Part shown: positions 16,754 to 24,165 of the stretch, in pieces
Layout of the letters: each line of letters starts with the position of its first letter
Numbering within the stretch: the first letter of the stretch is position 1
Assembly: GCF_019802345.1 (NCBI RefSeq)
Contig: NZ_JAINDZ010000010.1
Coordinates: 62,001 to 126,000, forward strand
DNA length: 64,000 nt
Direction of reading: 5' to 3'
From: Methylosinus sp. Sm6
GTDB taxonomy: Bacteria > Pseudomonadota > Alphaproteobacteria > Rhizobiales > Beijerinckiaceae
The notes under the pieces: model-generated
Databases searched by the model: none
Seen by the model: the letters and a program-made list of their open reading frames with translations, nothing else
Told to the model about the DNA's origin: nothing
Translations under genes and position numbers: made by a program

Positions 16754-17737
16754 ATGACCGAGCTCACACTGGTCGAGGCCGTCAATCGCGCGCTCGCGCA
16801 TGAGCTGGAGCGCGACGACGCCGTCCTGCTGCTCGGCGAGGATATCGGCGTCAATGGCGGCGTGTTCCGCGCGACGCTCGGATTGCAGCAGCGCTTCGGC
16901 TGCGAGCGCGTCATCGACGCGCCGCTCGCCGAAGCGGCGATCGCCGGCGCGGCGATCGGCATGGCGGCGATGGGACTGAAGCCGATCGTCGAGATTCAAT
17001 TCAGCGGCTTCCTCTATCCGGCGATGGATCAGCTGATCAATCACGCCTCGCGCCTGCGCCATCGCACGCGCGGACGTCTCTCCTGCCCCATGGTGCTGCG
17101 CGCGCCGAACGGCGCCGGAATCCATGCGCCGGAGCATCATTCGGAGAGTCCCGAAGCCATGCTCGCGCATGTTCCCGGGCTGCGCGTCGTCATCCCGTCC
17201 TCTCCTTCGCGCGCGTACGGACTTCTGCTCGCCGCGATCCGCGATCCGGACCCGGTCGTCTTTCTCGAGCCGACGCGGCTCTACCGGCTGTTCAAGCAGG
17301 AGGTCGCCGAGGACGGCGAGGCGCTGCCGCTCGACACATGCTTCATCTCGCGCGAAGGGCGCGACGCGACGCTCGTCGCCTGGGGCGGCATGCTGCACGA
17401 GGCGCTCGCCGCCGCCGATCGTCTCGCCGAGGAGGGAATCGATTGCGAGGTGATCGACGTCGCGACATTGAAGCCGCTGGACGGAGAAACCATTTTGCGC
17501 TCGGTCGAAAAGACGGGGCGCTGCGTCATCGTGCAGGAGGCCGCGCGCACGGCGGGCTTCGGCGCGGAGATCGCGGCGCTGCTCGCCGAGCGCGCGCTCT
17601 ATTTTCTGCTCGCGCCGGTGAAGCGCGTGACGGGCTATGACGTCGTCATTCCGCTGGCGCGGCTCGAGAACCAATATTTGCCGAGCGTCGACCGCATCGC
17701 CGCCGCGGTCCGCGAGACGATGGAGGCGTCCTCATGA
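16754..17737 (+). CDS. 2-oxoacid dehydrogenase E1 beta
   Basis: The protein of 327 residues matches E1 beta subunits: TLVEAVNRALAHELERDDAVLLLGEDIG, followed by the AEAAIAGAAIGMAAMGLKPIVEIQFSGF segment, the HHSESPEAMLAHVPGLRVVIPSSP active-site stretch and the C-terminal EVIDVATLKPLD. It binds the pyrimidine side of ThDP through its conserved Glu (LGEDIG). The ATG at 16754 has GAGG eight bases upstream. The 156-base gap after E1alpha includes an imperfect palindrome (CCTCAGCGCTGAGG) but no gene. Its TGA overlaps the E2 ATG. Confidence 0.93.
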   Translation: MTELTLVEAVNRALAHELERDDAVLLLGEDIGVNGGVFRATLGLQQRFGCERVIDAPLAEAAIAGAAIGMAAMGLKPIVEIQFSGFLYPAMDQLINHASRLRHRTRGRLSCPMVLRAPNGAGIHAPEHHSESPEAMLAHVPGLRVVIPSSPSRAYGLLLAAIRDPDPVVFLEPTRLYRLFKQEVAEDGEALPLDTCFISREGRDATLVAWGGMLHEALAAADRLAEEGIDCEVIDVATLKPLDGETILRSVEKTGRCVIVQEAARTAGFGAEIAALLAERALYFLLAPVKRVTGYDVVIPLARLENQYLPSVDRIAAAVRETMEASS

Positions 17738-18843
17738 ACATCTTCCGCTTGCCCGATCTCGGCGAAGGATTGCAGGAGGCCGAGCTCGTGCAATGGCATG
17801 TCGCGCCGGGCCAGGAGGTCGCGGCCGATCAGCCGCTCGTCTCCGTCGAGACGGCGAAGGCGGTGGTCGAAATTCCGTCGCCGCAGGCGGGGCGGATCGA
17901 GAAGCTGTTCGCCGAGGCCGGTGAGATCGTGCGCATCGGCGGACCGCTCATCGCCTTCGAGGGCGCGCGCGACGAGAGCGCCGACAAGGGCACTGTGGTC
18001 GGCGCGATGGAGGCGAGCGGGCGCGTGCTGCAGGAAGGCGCCGCCAACGTCGACCACGGCGTCGCCGGCGTGCGCGCGACGCCCGCCGTGCGCGCGCTGG
18101 CGCGGCGTCTCGAGGTCGACCTTGCCATCGTCACGCCGTCAGGACCCGACGGGCTCATCACCGCGAGCGACGTGCAGCGCGTCGCGCGCATCCTGTCCGA
18201 GACCGAGCCGGCCGAACCGCTGCGCGGCTTTCGCCGGTCCATGGCGCAGAACATGGCGCTCGCCCAGGCGGAGGTCGCCGCGGCGACGGTGGTCGACGAC
18301 GCGGACATCGACGAGTGGCTCGAGGGAACGGACACGACCTTGCGGCTCATTCGCGCGCTCGTGAACGGCTGCCGCGTGGAGCCGGCGCTCAACGCCTGGT
18401 TCGAATCCCACGCGCTGGCGCGCCGCGTGCTGAAGCGGATCGATCTCGGCATCGCCGTCGATTCGGGCGAAGGCGGGCTGTTCGTGCCGGTGCTGCGCAA
18501 TGTCGCCGAACGCAATCCCGCCGATCTGCGCGAGGGACTGAACCGCATGCGCGCCGATATCGAATCGCGCGCCATTCCGCCGGAGGAATTGCGCGGCGCG
18601 ACGATCACCCTCTCCAATTTCGGCATGATCGCCGGACGCTACGCCTCGCCCGTGGTGCTGCCGCCGACGGTGGCGATCCTCGGCGCGGGGCGGGTCCGCC
18701 GCGCCGCCGTGCCGGATGGCGAGCGCATCGTCGCTCGGCGGCTGTTGCCGTTGAGCCTCACCTTCGACCATCGCGTGGTCACCGGCGGCGAAGCGGCGCG
18801 ATTTCTGCGCGCAGTGATCGACGATCTGGCGCTGGCGGCGTGA
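17734..18843 (+). CDS. Dihydrolipoyl acyltransferase (E2) of the 2-oxoacid dehydrogenase complex
   Basis: This 369-residue E2 has one lipoyl domain (about 1-76, lipoyl lysine Lys42 in VETAKAVVEIP), a peripheral-subunit-binding domain (about 113-150, ATPAVRALARRL to ASDVQRVA), and a catalytic domain with SNFGMIAGRYASPVVLPP and a C-terminal DHRVVTGG. The catalytic His is present, but the DHRxxDG aspartate position is Thr, a variant worth noting. It is shorter than most E2s because its linkers are short. No E3 (dihydrolipoyl dehydrogenase) is encoded nearby, so E3 must be shared from elsewhere. The ATG overlaps the E1beta stop (ATGA). Confidence 0.92.
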   Translation: MNIFRLPDLGEGLQEAELVQWHVAPGQEVAADQPLVSVETAKAVVEIPSPQAGRIEKLFAEAGEIVRIGGPLIAFEGARDESADKGTVVGAMEASGRVLQEGAANVDHGVAGVRATPAVRALARRLEVDLAIVTPSGPDGLITASDVQRVARILSETEPAEPLRGFRRSMAQNMALAQAEVAAATVVDDADIDEWLEGTDTTLRLIRALVNGCRVEPALNAWFESHALARRVLKRIDLGIAVDSGEGGLFVPVLRNVAERNPADLREGLNRMRADIESRAIPPEELRGATITLSNFGMIAGRYASPVVLPPTVAILGAGRVRRAAVPDGERIVARRLLPLSLTFDHRVVTGGEAARFLRAVIDDLALAA

Positions 18844-19147
18844 CGGGCGGCTTCTCCCAGTTCGACCTTCGGCGCCAAATGGGAACTCGTTTCGCCATTG
18901 CAGATGACCGCTGACACGGTCGGCATTCGGTCAAGGTCTGCTCGGGCGCTGCAACCTTTGCGCATTCAGGCAAGCGCCGTGCCGCAAGGCTCTCGACCAT
19001 CCGCCTGCTTTCATGGACGCTTCGGATCGAGACTGGACCGAGGGCTTGCGCCACGAGCGCGGATGTGGAGGCGACATAGAGCGTTCATGATGGAACGAGC
19101 CAGCACCGGGGGCGTTTCGCTGAAACGTCTCTCAGCGGAGCAAGGCA
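18844..19147. other. Intergenic region upstream of the DUF378 gene
   Basis: About 300 bases with no reading frame of coding character. The AGGCA near 19143 may serve as a weak ribosome binding site for the DUF378 gene. No terminator with a T run follows the E2 gene. Confidence 0.4.
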
Positions 19148-19393
19148 ATGAAACCTCTGAACCTGATTACTCTCGTCCTCGTCATCATCGGCGGCTTGAA
19201 CTGGGGACTCGTCGGGCTGTTCGATTTCAATCTGGTAGGCGCAATATTCGGCGGAGAGGACGCCACGCTGGCGCGCCTCGTCTACATTCTCGTCGGCCTG
19301 TCGGCCGTGTGGCAGCTCGTGCCGTTCTCACGCGCGCTCTCGACCGACGAGCCCTTTGCCGAGGTCGCGCCCGCTATTCGGCGCGACCGTTGA
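19148..19393 (+). CDS. DUF378 family small membrane protein
   Basis: An 81-residue protein with two membrane helices (about 5-27 and 42-60). The LVIIGGLNWGLVGLFDFNLVGAIFG segment is the hallmark of DUF378. No function is known for the family. The gene stands alone and is followed by a strong hairpin that probably terminates it. Confidence 0.9.
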   Translation: MKPLNLITLVLVIIGGLNWGLVGLFDFNLVGAIFGGEDATLARLVYILVGLSAVWQLVPFSRALSTDEPFAEVAPAIRRDR

Positions 19394-19436
19394 AGCCGCC
19401 CTGCCGGCGCATGCCTCTGCCGGAAGCATCGACAAC

Positions 19437-19466
19437 GATGTGGAGTCGGTCGAACGACTCCACATC
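19437..19466. terminator. Bidirectional hairpin terminator between convergent genes
   Basis: A perfect 12-base inverted repeat (left arm GATGTGGAGTCG, right arm CGACTCCACATC) with a six-base loop GTCGAA lies between the convergent DUF378 and META-domain genes. No T run follows, so it may need Rho or act as a 3' barrier for both transcripts. Confidence 0.7.
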
Positions 19467-19491
19467 CGACGCTCACCCGGCTGCTCTCGGA

Positions 19492-19968
19492 TCAGAGCGA
19501 ACGTGAGAAGCGCAGCACGCCGCCCTTGGCGCCCTTGAGGATCAAATCCGAGCCCTGCGTGTCCCAGAAGGGGCCGGACAGCATGACCTGCCAAAAATCG
19601 CGCTCGACCGCCTGCAGCGCCGGATCGCATTTGGCGTCGGCGACGGCCGGCATCGCCTTGGGCCCGAGCCGATTGGCGCCGACGACGAACACGCCCGACC
19701 AGGATTTACAGCCCGAAAAGCCCGAGCCGCGCATCGTCGAATCGATGCGGATCCAAATGTCGGCCGGCGGCGCCTTGCCGTTGATGTCCTTGAGATTGAA
19801 AATATGGTTGTGCGGGAAGGGCTTGTAGCTCAGGACCTGCTCCTGCTGCTCGCCGCCCTCCTCCTTCTGCTCCTTGGCCGCCGCCTCGCGCTTGCCCTTC
19901 GCCTCGGCCGCCGCGAGCAGCCCGAATGTCGAGAGGCCGATCACGAGGGCGGTCAGAAATCTTGTCAT
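19492..19968 (-). CDS. Periplasmic META-domain (HslJ-like) protein
   Basis: The protein of 158 residues has a signal peptide (MTRFLTALVIGLSTFGLLAAAEA), a Lys/Glu/Gln-rich linker at about 24-50, and a C-terminal domain with IDSTMRGSGFSGCKSWSGVF, GPKAMPAVADAKCD and DFWQVMLSGPFW. This pattern of a G-x-x-GCNxW-like turn and two conserved cysteines resembles the META/HslJ family of small envelope beta domains. Role unknown. The ATG at 19968 is chosen because the signal peptide starts there. It is the last gene before the convergent hairpin. Confidence 0.72.
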   Translation of the reverse strand: MTRFLTALVIGLSTFGLLAAAEAKGKREAAAKEQKEEGGEQQEQVLSYKPFPHNHIFNLKDINGKAPPADIWIRIDSTMRGSGFSGCKSWSGVFVVGANRLGPKAMPAVADAKCDPALQAVERDFWQVMLSGPFWDTQGSDLILKGAKGGVLRFSRSL

Positions 19969-20063
19969 TCCCCGATCCTTCTTCCCGAATCGCTGTTTTC
20001 GCAGGTTGCGTGTCGGATATGGCTTTTTTTTGCGACTCGCCGCGCGCCGGGTTCCGGCGGGCG

Positions 20064-21059
20064 TCACAACATGCTGGGCAGGACGCGGTCGGGCGGACGA
20101 TGGCCGTCCATGAAGGTCTTGATGTTGATGATGACCTTCTCGCCCATGTCGACGCGGCCCTCATTGGTGGCCGAGCCCATATGCGGCAGTAGCGTCACCT
20201 TGCCGGATTTGGCGAGCTTCAACAGCTTCGGCGAGACGGCGGGCTCATGCTCGAACACATCGAGCCCGGCGCCGGAAATCTCCTCGGCCTCGAGCATGCG
20301 GATCAGCGCATTCTCGTCGACGATCTCGCCGCGCGCCGTGTTCACCAGAATGGCGTGCGGACGCAATTGCTTGAGCCTGCGGGCGGAGAGCAGATGATAG
20401 GTCGCCGGCGTGTGCGGGCAGTGGATCGACAGGACATCGATGCGCGCCAGCATCTGGTCGAGCGATTCCCAATAGGTCGCCTCGAGCTGGTCCTCGATCT
20501 CGGCCGGCAGGCGGCGGCGATTGTGATAATGGATCGACAGGCCGAAGGCCGCGGCGCGGCGCGCCAGCGCCTGGCCGATCCGGCCCATGCCGACGATGCC
20601 GAGCCTCTTGCCGGTGATGCGATGGCCGAGCATCCAGGTCGGCGACCAGCCGCCCCAGGTCCCGTCCGGGATGGTGCGCGCGCCCTCGACCAGCCGACGC
20701 GCGACGGCGAGGATCAGCGCCATGGTGAGATCGGCCGTGTCCTCGGTGAGGACGCCCGGCGTGTTGGTGACGGTGATCGACCGCCGCAGCGCCGAGGCCA
20801 CGTCTATATGGTCGACGCCATTGCCGAAATTGGCGATGAGCTTCAATTGCTCGCCGGCCTGGCCGATGAGGCCGGAATCGATCCGGTCGGTGATGGTCGG
20901 CACCAGCACATCCGCCGTGCGCACGGCCTCGACGAGCTCCTCGCGCGTCGCGGGGCGGTCGGATACGTTGAGACGCGTGTCGAACAACTCGCACATGCGA
21001 GTCTCGATCACCTCGGGGAGCCGACGAGTCACCACGACGAGCGGCTTCTTTTTCGCCAT
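20064..21059 (-). CDS. D-2-hydroxyacid dehydrogenase (GyaR/glyoxylate-hydroxypyruvate reductase type)
   Basis: A 331-residue NAD(P)-linked dehydrogenase. Family motifs are ANFGNGVDHIDVASAL, the Rossmann GIVGMGRIGQALARRA, the catalytic Arg in NTARGEIVDENALI, Glu in DVFEHEP, and the active-site His in LLPHMGSAT. The sequence is closest in style to D-glycerate dehydrogenase / glyoxylate reductase proteins, which reduce hydroxypyruvate or glyoxylate. In a serine-cycle methylotroph that role would be central, but the window does not prove the host uses this cycle. The ATG at 21059 gives MAKKKPLVVV. It is divergent from the SH3 protein gene. Confidence 0.9.
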   Translation of the reverse strand: MAKKKPLVVVTRRLPEVIETRMCELFDTRLNVSDRPATREELVEAVRTADVLVPTITDRIDSGLIGQAGEQLKLIANFGNGVDHIDVASALRRSITVTNTPGVLTEDTADLTMALILAVARRLVEGARTIPDGTWGGWSPTWMLGHRITGKRLGIVGMGRIGQALARRAAAFGLSIHYHNRRRLPAEIEDQLEATYWESLDQMLARIDVLSIHCPHTPATYHLLSARRLKQLRPHAILVNTARGEIVDENALIRMLEAEEISGAGLDVFEHEPAVSPKLLKLAKSGKVTLLPHMGSATNEGRVDMGEKVIINIKTFMDGHRPPDRVLPSML

Positions 21060-21292
21060 CTTCCCCTTCGTCCTCCCGCCTCGCTCGACTATGCTGCCGC
21101 CACGCGGCGGGCCGCAGTCGAGCTTTCGGAGCAATGAATGGTCTCTTCAACCTGGCCTTAACGACGATGGATGAAAAGACCGTTTCGCCGCCCGCGCCGC
21201 CTTCCTTCGAAGCTTCCTATCAGATGGCGGGACAAAGACAAGACGACGCGTCGCCCGGCCGATTGGAAGCCTTCGCGAGGACAACGCAGACA

Positions 21293-21856
21293 ATGCCCGA
21301 ATCGCCGACCTCCCGCCCGCGCAATGTCGAAGCGGGCGCGCTCCCGAACGCCGCCCGCCGCGCCGCCGCCGCCCTCGCGCTCGCCGCCGCGCTGCTCGGG
21401 GCCGGCGGATCCGCGGCGCAGCAGCAGATCGGCCCGGTCTCCGGCCTCGCTGTGCCGCGCTTCGTCAGCCTCAAATCGGACCGGGTCAATCTGCACGAAG
21501 GGCCGAGCAAGGAGCATCCGACGCTCTGGGTCTATGAGCGCGCCGGCCTGCCGGTGGAGATCACCGCAGAATTCGAGACCTGGCGCAAGATCCGGGATTC
21601 CGAAGGGACGGAAGGATGGGTGCTGCACTCGCTTCTGTCCGGCCGCCGCACGGCGCTGGTCGCCCCGTGGAAGAAGGAGCCCGCGCTCGCCTACGCCCGC
21701 GACCGGACGACCCCCCTCGCCCGGCTCTCGCCCGGCGTCGTCGCCAGCCTGCGCCTCTGCGACGGCAGCTGGTGCCGCGTCACCGGCGACGGCTTCGACG
21801 GATTCGTGAAGCAGGAGAGTCTGTGGGGGGTATATCCGGGCGAGAAGATCGATTGA
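21293..21856 (+). CDS. Secreted SH3-domain protein
   Basis: The protein has 187 residues from ATG 21293. After a basic N-terminal stretch comes a hydrophobic signal segment (RAAAALALAAALLGAGGSAAQ), then two bacterial SH3-like domains: PRFVSLKSDRVNLHEGPSKE to EGWVLHSLLSGRRTALV, and a second ending in CRVTGDGFDGFVKQESLWGVYPGE. These domains are thought to bind cell-wall peptides; the family (DUF1058-like) is common in alphaproteobacteria. An ATG at 21167 in frame would lengthen the N-terminus by 42 residues and cannot be ruled out. It runs divergently from the hydroxyacid dehydrogenase gene. Confidence 0.83.
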   Translation: MPESPTSRPRNVEAGALPNAARRAAAALALAAALLGAGGSAAQQQIGPVSGLAVPRFVSLKSDRVNLHEGPSKEHPTLWVYERAGLPVEITAEFETWRKIRDSEGTEGWVLHSLLSGRRTALVAPWKKEPALAYARDRTTPLARLSPGVVASLRLCDGSWCRVTGDGFDGFVKQESLWGVYPGEKID

Positions 21857-21988
21857 AGAGCGAGGCGTCCGCGCTCGACGCGTTCTCGAGCGACGACGCG
21901 ACAAAGGCGTCGCCCCACGGCGGATGGATTGCGTCGCGCCGTTCGCAATGACGGTCTCGCCCTCGCAGCTCGCCGCAACGCGGGAGGC

Positions 21989-22360
21989 TCAGCTGTCCTT
22001 CAGCTCCATGAAGCGGATTCGATTGCCGAAAGGGTCGACCACCGCAAGCTCGAGACGAGAGCCCTCGTCCGTGAGCGCCGGCTTCATATAGCGATAGTCC
22101 TTGGCCGCGAGCTCCTCGTGGAGCTCGGCGACGCCGGTCATATAGACGCAGAGGGCGCCGCCCGGCGTCGCATCGCCGGAATGCTCGGAGAGATGTAGCC
22201 GCAGCGCGCCGCGCGACAGCTGCGTATAGAGCGGAAAATTCTCACCGTAGCGGTGCTCCCAATCGACGGCGAAGCCGAGAAAGCCGAGATAGAACTCATG
22301 CGCCTTGGCGACGTCGAACATACGCAGGATCGGCACGGCCCGCTCGAATTCGATGCTCAA
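21989..22360 (-). CDS. VOC superfamily (bleomycin-resistance/glyoxalase-like) protein
   Basis: The 123-residue protein has the paired beta-alpha-beta3 units of VOC proteins: AVPILRMFDVAKAHEFYLGFLGFAVDWEHRYGE and then GVAELHEELAAKDYRYMKP to VVDPFGNRIRFMEL. The PFGNRIRF ending is typical of bleomycin-resistance-like members. Whether it binds a drug, a metal or a metabolite is unknown. It is 22 bases downstream of irr on the same strand, so it may be read from the irr promoter. Confidence 0.85.
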   Translation of the reverse strand: MSIEFERAVPILRMFDVAKAHEFYLGFLGFAVDWEHRYGENFPLYTQLSRGALRLHLSEHSGDATPGGALCVYMTGVAELHEELAAKDYRYMKPALTDEGSRLELAVVDPFGNRIRFMELKDS

Positions 22361-22382
22361 AGGGACGCCCCCCGTTCTGCGC

Positions 22383-22835
22383 TCACCGCTCGTCCTTCAC
22401 CAATCTCACCACCACGTCGACGCGGGCGATTCTCATCCCCGGCGGCGGCGCGGGCAGGTTCACGATGTCGACCTCCGAGCCCGGAATATCGACGAGGCCG
22501 TCGCCGTCCTCGACCAGGAAATGATGGTGCTCGCTGACATTGGTGTCGAAATAGACGCGCGCGCCGTCGACCGCGATCTCGCGCAGCAGGCCGACATCGG
22601 TGAATTGATGCAGCGTGTTGTAGACGGTGGCGAGCGAGACCGGCAGCGCGGCCGCGAGCGCCTCCTCATAGAGCCTCTCCGCCGTCACATGGCGATGCCC
22701 CCCGCGGAACAGCAGCTCGCCCAGCGCCACGCGCTGGCGCGTCGGCCGCATGCCGGCGGCGATGAGCCGGCCGCGCAGCCTGCGCGCCGCTTCCCGCACG
22801 CGCTCCGCCTCGGCTGTCCGCACTTCGTTCGTCAT
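22383..22835 (-). CDS. irr: Iron response regulator Irr (Fur family)
   Basis: This protein of 150 residues is a Fur-family regulator with the strongly conserved Irr stretches GMRPTRQRVALGELLF, HVTAERLYEEA, PVSLATVYNTLHQFTDVGLLREIAVDG and YFDTNVSEHHHFLVED. The triple His fits the haem/metal site of Irr; the CP-type haem motif of Bradyrhizobium Irr is absent, as in many Irr proteins. Irr accumulates under iron limitation and controls haem and iron genes. The ATG at 22835 is used; ATG at 22856 would add seven residues. A likely promoter lies at 22876-22904. The VOC gene follows in the same direction. Confidence 0.93.
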   Translation of the reverse strand: MTNEVRTAEAERVREAARRLRGRLIAAGMRPTRQRVALGELLFRGGHRHVTAERLYEEALAAALPVSLATVYNTLHQFTDVGLLREIAVDGARVYFDTNVSEHHHFLVEDGDGLVDIPGSEVDIVNLPAPPPGMRIARVDVVVRLVKDER

Positions 22836-22875
22836 CGCCCCGCGATCCCGCTCCATTCGTCGCTCTCTACTGAAT

Positions 22876-22904
22876 ACAATAGGAAAGCTCACGAAAAAGG
22901 ACAA
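22876..22904 (-). promoter_or_regulatory. Putative promoter of irr with overlapping inverted repeat
   Basis: On the minus strand, TTGTCC (22904-22899) and TATTGT (22881-22876) are separated by 17 bases, a good sigma-70-type arrangement about 40 bases upstream of the irr start. The -35 element sits in the loop of an inverted repeat with arms GAAAAAG and CTTTTTC (22893-22911), a plausible operator position. Confidence 0.5.
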
Positions 22905-23002
22905 CTTTTTCCTCTACGCCGCCTCGATCGGCGCACGCGGGACGGCCTCCCGACGAGCAAGAGCTTGGCAGGCCGCCCGCTGTCGTGAGACAAGCAGCGG
23001 GT

Positions 23003-23020
23003 ATGACAAAAAGATGACAG
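23003..23020 (-). promoter_or_regulatory. PHO-box-like site between irr and pstS
   Basis: Read on the minus strand, the 18 bases are CTGTCAT-CTTT-TTGTCAT, two seven-base direct repeats with a four-base A/T-rich spacer, almost identical to the PhoB consensus. It ends 40 bases before the pstS start. Its orientation is opposite to pstS, which is unusual for PhoB activation and makes the target uncertain. Confidence 0.6.
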
Positions 23021-23059
23021 CCGCGCTTCGTCCGCGCGGCGAAAAAATGAGACTCTTGC

Positions 23060-24106
23060 ATGCGCATTCGCACATTCGGCCGGGGCGCCGCCGCCTTGCT
23101 GGCGACGATCCTCGTCGCCGGGCCAGCCTTCGCTTTCGACATATCCGGAGCCGGGGCGACGTTTCCGCTGCCGGTCTACGCCCGATGGGCGCAGAGCTAC
23201 AGCAAGGAAACCGGCGACCGGGTCAATTATCAGTCGATCGGCTCCGGCGGCGGCATCCGCCAGGTGAAGGCCCGCACCGTCACCTTCGGCGCCTCGGACC
23301 AGCCGCTCACCGCCGCCGAGCTCGACGCGGCCGGCCTCATCCAATGGCCGCAGGTGGCGGGCGGCGTCGTCGCCGTCGTCAATCTCGATGGAATCAAAGC
23401 CGGCGACATCGTCATCGACGGGACGACTCTCGCGCGCATCTTTCTCGGCGAGATCACGCGCTGGGACGATGCGGCGATCGCGCGGCTCAATCCGCAGACC
23501 AGGCTGCCGCCGCTGCCGATCGTCGTCGTGCATCGCTCCGACGGGTCCGGCACCACCTTCTGCTTCACCGATTATCTCTCGCGCGCCTCCGCGGACTGGA
23601 AGGCGAAGGTCGGCGAGAATGTCGCGGTGGATTGGCCGCTCGGCGTCGGCGCCAAGGGCAATGAGGGCGTCGCCAACAATGTCGCCAACGCCAAGGGCGC
23701 GATCGGCTATGTCGAATACGCCTATGCGAAACAGAACGGCCTGACGGTCGTTCACATGATCAATCACGACGGCAAGATCGTCGCGCCGGGCAGGGAGAGC
23801 TTTCGCGCCGCCGCCGCCAACGCCGATTGGGCGCATGCGCCGGGCTTCTTCCGCCTGCTGACCGATCAGCCCGGCGAGCGGTCCTGGCCGATCGCCGCCG
23901 CCACCTTCATCCTGCTGCCGAAGGCCCCGAAGGATGCGGAGGCGGCGCGCGTCGCGCTGAAATTCTTCGATTGGGCGTTCGTCAAAGGCGGCGCGGCGGC
24001 GGAGGAGCTCGATTATGAGCCGATGCCGTCGTCGGTGGTCGCGCTGATCCGCAAGAGCTGGAGCGAGAATTTGAAGGACGCGGAAGGAAGGCCGCTGGTC
24101 CGTTGA
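23060..24106 (+). CDS. pstS: Phosphate ABC transporter substrate-binding protein PstS (orphan)
   Basis: The protein of 348 residues has a signal peptide cleaved near GPAFA-FDI and the phosphate-binding elements of PstS: ISGAGATFPLPVYARW, QSIGSGGGIRQVKARTVTFGASDQPL, VVVHRSDGSGTTFCFTDYL and VGAKGNEGVANNV. It binds phosphate in the periplasm for the PstCAB permease. No pstC, pstA, pstB, phoU or phoB is adjacent: the next gene is convergent after a strong hairpin, so this is a separate phosphate-sensing or accessory copy. Regulation by phosphate is suggested by the PHO-box-like site 40 bases upstream. Confidence 0.93.
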   Translation: MRIRTFGRGAAALLATILVAGPAFAFDISGAGATFPLPVYARWAQSYSKETGDRVNYQSIGSGGGIRQVKARTVTFGASDQPLTAAELDAAGLIQWPQVAGGVVAVVNLDGIKAGDIVIDGTTLARIFLGEITRWDDAAIARLNPQTRLPPLPIVVVHRSDGSGTTFCFTDYLSRASADWKAKVGENVAVDWPLGVGAKGNEGVANNVANAKGAIGYVEYAYAKQNGLTVVHMINHDGKIVAPGRESFRAAAANADWAHAPGFFRLLTDQPGERSWPIAAATFILLPKAPKDAEAARVALKFFDWAFVKGGAAAEELDYEPMPSSVVALIRKSWSENLKDAEGRPLVR

Positions 24107-24112
24107 AGAACG

Positions 24113-24151
24113 GCGCGCTCCTTCTCCCGCAGGGCGGGAGAAGGAGCGCGC
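24113..24151. terminator. Long perfect hairpin between convergent pstS and corC-type genes
   Basis: An 18-base perfect inverted repeat (left arm GCGCGCTCCTTCTCCCGC at 24113-24130, right arm 24134-24151) has a three-base loop AGG. It lies seven bases after the pstS stop and 15 bases beyond the stop of the convergent gene. It is placed to end both transcripts, though no T run follows on either strand. Confidence 0.8.
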
Positions 24152-24165
24152 GTCGAGAGCCCGCC

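Noticed and set aside
18405-18417. TGGTTCGAATCCC resembling a tRNA T-arm
   Set aside because: It lies inside the E2 gene in frame, and no acceptor stem or other arms can be drawn around it.
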